A DNA stretch of 64,000 nt. Origin: Nemophila menziesii (taxonomy: Eukaryota > Streptophyta > Magnoliopsida > Boraginales > Hydrophyllaceae). The notes under the pieces are model-generated. The model was not told the DNA's origin and made no database searches. It saw nothing but the letters and a program-made list of their open reading frames with translations. Below, piece after piece: positions 60,182 to 64,000 of this stretch (position 1 is the first letter of the stretch; every line of letters begins with the position of its first letter). The stretch spans positions 66,766,154-66,830,153 of the forward strand of contig JARWIR010000002.1 in assembly GCA_029959085.1 (NCBI GenBank), written 5' to 3'. Both the position numbers and the translations under genes were made by a program.

Positions 60182-62569
60182 TTAATAAGAATACAATCAT
60201 GTAAATGAAATTTCAAGTAATTTTTTGAAATCTAAAAGTTACTTGTAATAAATATAAAAAAATATTATAAAACAAATTAAAAGATAGTCCTTTCTCATGT
60301 GATTGAAAAATACAACAAAAGAACATTCATTATCAAACAATGTTGGGACGTAAATAATGAGGTAAAGATTAACAAACTAGAGATACACAATTTAAATTTT
60401 TTAGGATTTTCCACTATGAAGAATAATACAGTTTTTTGACTTTTGTGCTTTATGTACTATTGAGGTGTATATTTTAATTTTTTTTATTATACAACAGTAA
60501 TTTAGAGACCCAATCTATATGTCTCTAATATGTTTTCTAAAACATACGAAAATATGAGAAATTGCTCGATTGATTAAACATAATTTTCTAATGTAATACA
60601 TTATTTGTTAAAATTTAATTTGCGATGGTACAAATGAATTTATTTGAACAATTTGGGAATACCCACTCAGATGTGAAATCAACATACTTTATAGAGATGA
60701 AAGAAAAGTTGATGAATTTAATGAAATCGTAACTGTTATTATATTTATTCGATAAATTTTATTTGTATTCGATCTTAAACATACTAAGATTGAAATATTT
60801 GATGTTAATTAATGTCCAATATAATGTTTTTATGGAATAAGATATAGAATATATATGACGAATTTCCAAGTGTTATTTTTTTTAGAGTCGATGTTAAAGT
60901 TGTTAATAAGATTATAAGATGTATAATAAGATCCTCACTGAATTATCAAACGTGGATATAAAATAGCTAATTCATAATTCGAGTTTTATCGAGTGAAGAA
61001 CATTAGCTTGAAAATCTTTTATAAACTGTAATTCATTCTAAACATCAAACTACATCTAAAAATAAGAAGCAAGTAGAAAATTGACCGGCAACTAATACCA
61101 ATATTATATGTTAAAAGATAACGTGCTTATGTAAAGTTAAATTTAAACGTATGTTTGATATCCTTTTAGCACCAAGTTTTCTAGGTACAAAATACAAATA
61201 ATACCCAAATTGGTATTCATAAAATATGCATTTGGTAATCTTAATAATAAGAATGACAATTTGTATTAATATATCATGCAAAAGTTTACAATCTGTGTCT
61301 AAGATGATCAATATACATGATTTCATTATACATAAAAATACTATAATTAAATAAAGAAAACTTAATAGAAAGCGTACAACACATACCAACCATTTGCAAT
61401 AAAAACATCCACTTTAATCATATAAGGGGAAACACTATACTGATTTAAAATCATATATTTATAGTTTACATGTAAATCATGTTTGTATAGTTTACATGTC
61501 ATCGTTATCGTCAGCATCTTCCATACTGGTAGCGACATTCGAAGCATACATTCTTTGATCATACTTGTATTACATCCCAACAAAGTAAAACATTGGCAAT
61601 GATTTTTGCGCTAACTATAAAATGTCTATATTATTGGAATTAAAAAATAGATGCGCCATTAATTTTCCTCCTATTATTACCTCATACACTATTTTTTAGC
61701 AGCGTTCAGTGCTCACTGGGTTGGGATTGACACACATTGGTTCATGGACCTTTTTATATAATTTTTCAACACCCTTGATTATATTATATAGCTTATTATC
61801 GATCATTGTTTGAATATTTCTAAAATATGTAATAACTTCAAAAGCATGTGACCAGGAGGTAAATATAATACTTATGGTTAAACATCATGTGTTTAATCAA
61901 GATAATAATCAACATACATATAATTTTTTACAACACATAAAATTATACAATCCATTTAAAAGTCCTTCAATATTAAGATTAATACTTTAAAGTACAAGAA
62001 TATTTACCTTTATACGACTCAAGTATTGAGGAAACATCAATCTCCCAAATAAACATAGGTATTGACAACAATTACTCACCAAAAATAAATCTACAAGTAT
62101 CATAAACTACTTTTTTTTTTTTTTAAATTTACTTCAAATTCAGAATGTGAATTACAAACTAAAGCACTACAAAAGGATAAAATTCTACCTACTCTTAAGT
62201 AGCGGAAGAACTTAATTTTGGCCTATAATCTTACTGAGCTAACAATACTCTTTCTGTTGGGACGCACTAAAGTGATGCATAGTTAATGTAACATTACAAC
62301 ATCAAGTCATCAAGAACTATTTTTATAATTTTTTTAAAACCTAGAAAATAGATGAGAGATTAAATTTATGGAAAAAAAGAATATATGTAAACCAAATTAA
62401 ATAGAACAGTAAAATTTTAAATGATAAAAGTTCAAGAATGTCACCCTCATATACGTAGGGTCATGCCTTTATTAGAGTGAATGTTAGTAGAGTTGCTTAC
62501 TAATCCTTCATAATACTTTGCATATTAAGATGTGTTTCCAAAATATGTATTCTTATGTAGAATATTTTT

Positions 62570-63074
62570 GCTAAAAAAGATCGGTTAAAAGAGCCTTAAA
62601 GAATTTCAATCTCAAGTATTTCAAGAGAAGTCCACAATATATTAATAAACTGAGGATTAAACTAAAAAAAATGCTATTATAGAAGATAATGACACAAATT
62701 TGATCATGACTAAGGAGATATTAATATTGAGTAATCTTGAGGAATCCATTCTTCATGAGAAACAGATTCTGAAGCAAAAGGCTAGGGATACATGGTTAGG
62801 GAGAGTTTGTAGCTCGAGAAACTACTACTAACATATTATAAAGGCTAGACAAGTTAGTAATAAGGTTAGAATATTAATTGATGATTAAGGTAATATCTTA
62901 TCCTCTCCTGAATAAATAAAAGGAGACTTTATTAGCTTTTACAACTATATTATTGGAACTGGATATCCCAGACAAGAAGTCTGCTCAGTCAATACACTTA
63001 GAGAACGTAATATTTCTCTTAATGATGATCAAATCAAATACTTAAATCAGCTTATAACCACAACAGGAATTAAG
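62570..63074 (+). mobile_element. LINE (L1-type) fragment, U9
   Basis: Compact-type relic with no private inactivating change beyond those shared by all compact units (KLEELQ-region deletion and TAA after LIDD). Non-coding. Confidence 0.65.
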
Positions 63075-63980
63075 ACAGACATATATATTTCAAAACTATG
63101 TATATCTCATTTAAATAATATATATTAAGAATAAATTTTGTATATGAAATTACAAAAAAAAATTGACATCCAAAAGTTACTTGCATAAAAAAATTATAAA
63201 ACCAATTAAAACTCATTCCTTTCTCATGTAATTCCAAAATAGAACAAAAGAAAATTCATGTGAAAATGAAAAAAAAGGGTTTCAAACTACAAAAAAGTTA
63301 TATATATTATTTAAAGTGGTCAATAAAGAGGATTACGAAAAAATTGTTTAAGGTTAAATTAGTTTTTAAAAATCATAAAATAAACTCGATCTAAGTTACT
63401 TGTCTTAGATGAACCAATTGAAATATTTTGTATTGATGTTGATGGTAATGGGTGATGAGAAAAACAAAAATATTGTTGGGTAGGCCTTAGATGGGTAAGC
63501 ATATTTGTATATGTGTGAGTTAGTTTCAAATACGTTAGATTTAAAAGGTGTTAGTGTATTAAGATGATATGTATCTGAATTGAGTGTAAAGCTAGAGGAG
63601 GTAGACTTTTGTAAGATTTATATATATAATAAGATAAGCAGAATAAGTTTCCTTTCTCTTGTGGTCAAATTTATTTGTAATTTGTTTATCAACCAAATTT
63701 GAAAAACTAAATTAAATTATTAAAAATAACTTCTTTTTTTAAATAATAGGAAGACAACTTTCTTAAAAAGTATAACAATAGTGTGGAAATTTTAAAAATT
63801 TCATAAATCAACCAAATTAAGGTTTGTTTTTTTTAGATTTTTTAAAAGATTAATTAAATTAAAATAAAAAAAGAAAATATTTTTTAGAGGTTTCTATTTT
63901 TTTTATTTAACACCAATTTTAAAGAGTTAAAACCCAATCTCAACATCCACCATTAACACAACTTACCATCAACCGCTTCT

Positions 63981-64000
63981 ATGAAAACCCTAAACATATC
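63981..64000 (+). CDS. F-box/FBA gene, copy U10, 5' end only
   Basis: The window ends 20 bases into a tenth copy. The visible codons (MKTLNI) match the intact copies, so the array continues to the right. Its upstream region lacks about 21 bp (AAATTTAGTGGCGTATATCT plus G) that all other compact copies have. Whether the rest of the gene is intact cannot be seen. Confidence 0.75.

Larger units (their letters stand above)
58064..63980 (+). repeat. Tandem array unit U9 (5,917 bp)
   Basis: Beta-type flank like U7 (TTGCGATGG at 60620, GATATAGAAT at 60841, TATACGACTC at 62013). Shorter than its sisters mainly because of a ~21-bp deletion in the promoter of U10 at 63821/63822. Flank 59240-62569 and spacer 63075-63980 hold no recognised gene apart from the MITE. 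Confidence 0.95.

Noticed and set aside
1..64000. CRISPR array or bacterial operon interpretation of the regular repeats
   Set aside because: The period is ~5.9 kb with coding content and plant gene families; there are no short spaced repeats, cas genes or bacterial signals.

Overview
The window is strongly AT-rich nuclear DNA from a flowering plant, most likely a eudicot. The evidence is a single-exon F-box/FBA gene family, an L1-type plant LINE remnant, a Helitron-like insertion and captured exons of a TOPLESS-type corepressor and a TDY-type MAP kinase. Solanaceae or another asterid is plausible but cannot be shown from sequence alone. I see no bacterial, organellar or viral features, no tRNA or rRNA gene, and no CRISPR array.

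The whole window is one head-to-tail tandem array. Ten F-box gene copies (called U1-U10 here) all lie on the + strand, starting at 993, 14394, 22739, 28551, 34308, 40247, 46185, 52123, 58064 and 63981 (cut by the window end). Each unit holds an F-box gene, about 3 kb of AT-rich 3' flank, a ~0.5 kb LINE fragment that stops just before the reverse transcriptase core, and the next promoter. Units U5-U9 are 5,917-5,941 bp long and nearly identical. U1 and U2 keep an extra ~2.9 kb of spacer that is missing from U3 onward. U1 is also enlarged by an apparent insertion of exactly 5,000 bp.

The gene copies decay from right to left. U7, U8 and U9 encode intact 391-residue proteins. U5 and U6 have lost only the C-terminus, through a stop and a 1-bp frameshift respectively. 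U1-U4 are pseudogenes with many stops and indels. The array therefore looks as if it expanded recently on its right side and continues beyond the window.

The intact proteins have an N-terminal F-box (about residues 26-66) and a C-terminal F-box-associated (FBA) domain (about 125-345). By family knowledge they would be substrate receptors of SCF ubiquitin ligases: the F-box binds SKP1 and the FBA domain chooses the target, which is unknown here.

The main discoveries are four. (1) The 5-kb insertion in U1 has Helitron hallmarks (TC...CTAG, inserted at A/T inside a TA repeat, with empty sites in the sister units) and carries decayed exons of two unrelated host genes with introns kept. (2) A ~185-bp palindrome-ended MITE-like element is present in U5-U9, internally deleted in U3 and absent from U1, U2 and U4, which dates the unit types. 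(3) Several units are chimeric, recording unequal crossing-over or gene conversion. (4) A ~2.86 kb spacer deletion between ATTCAT repeats marks every compact unit.
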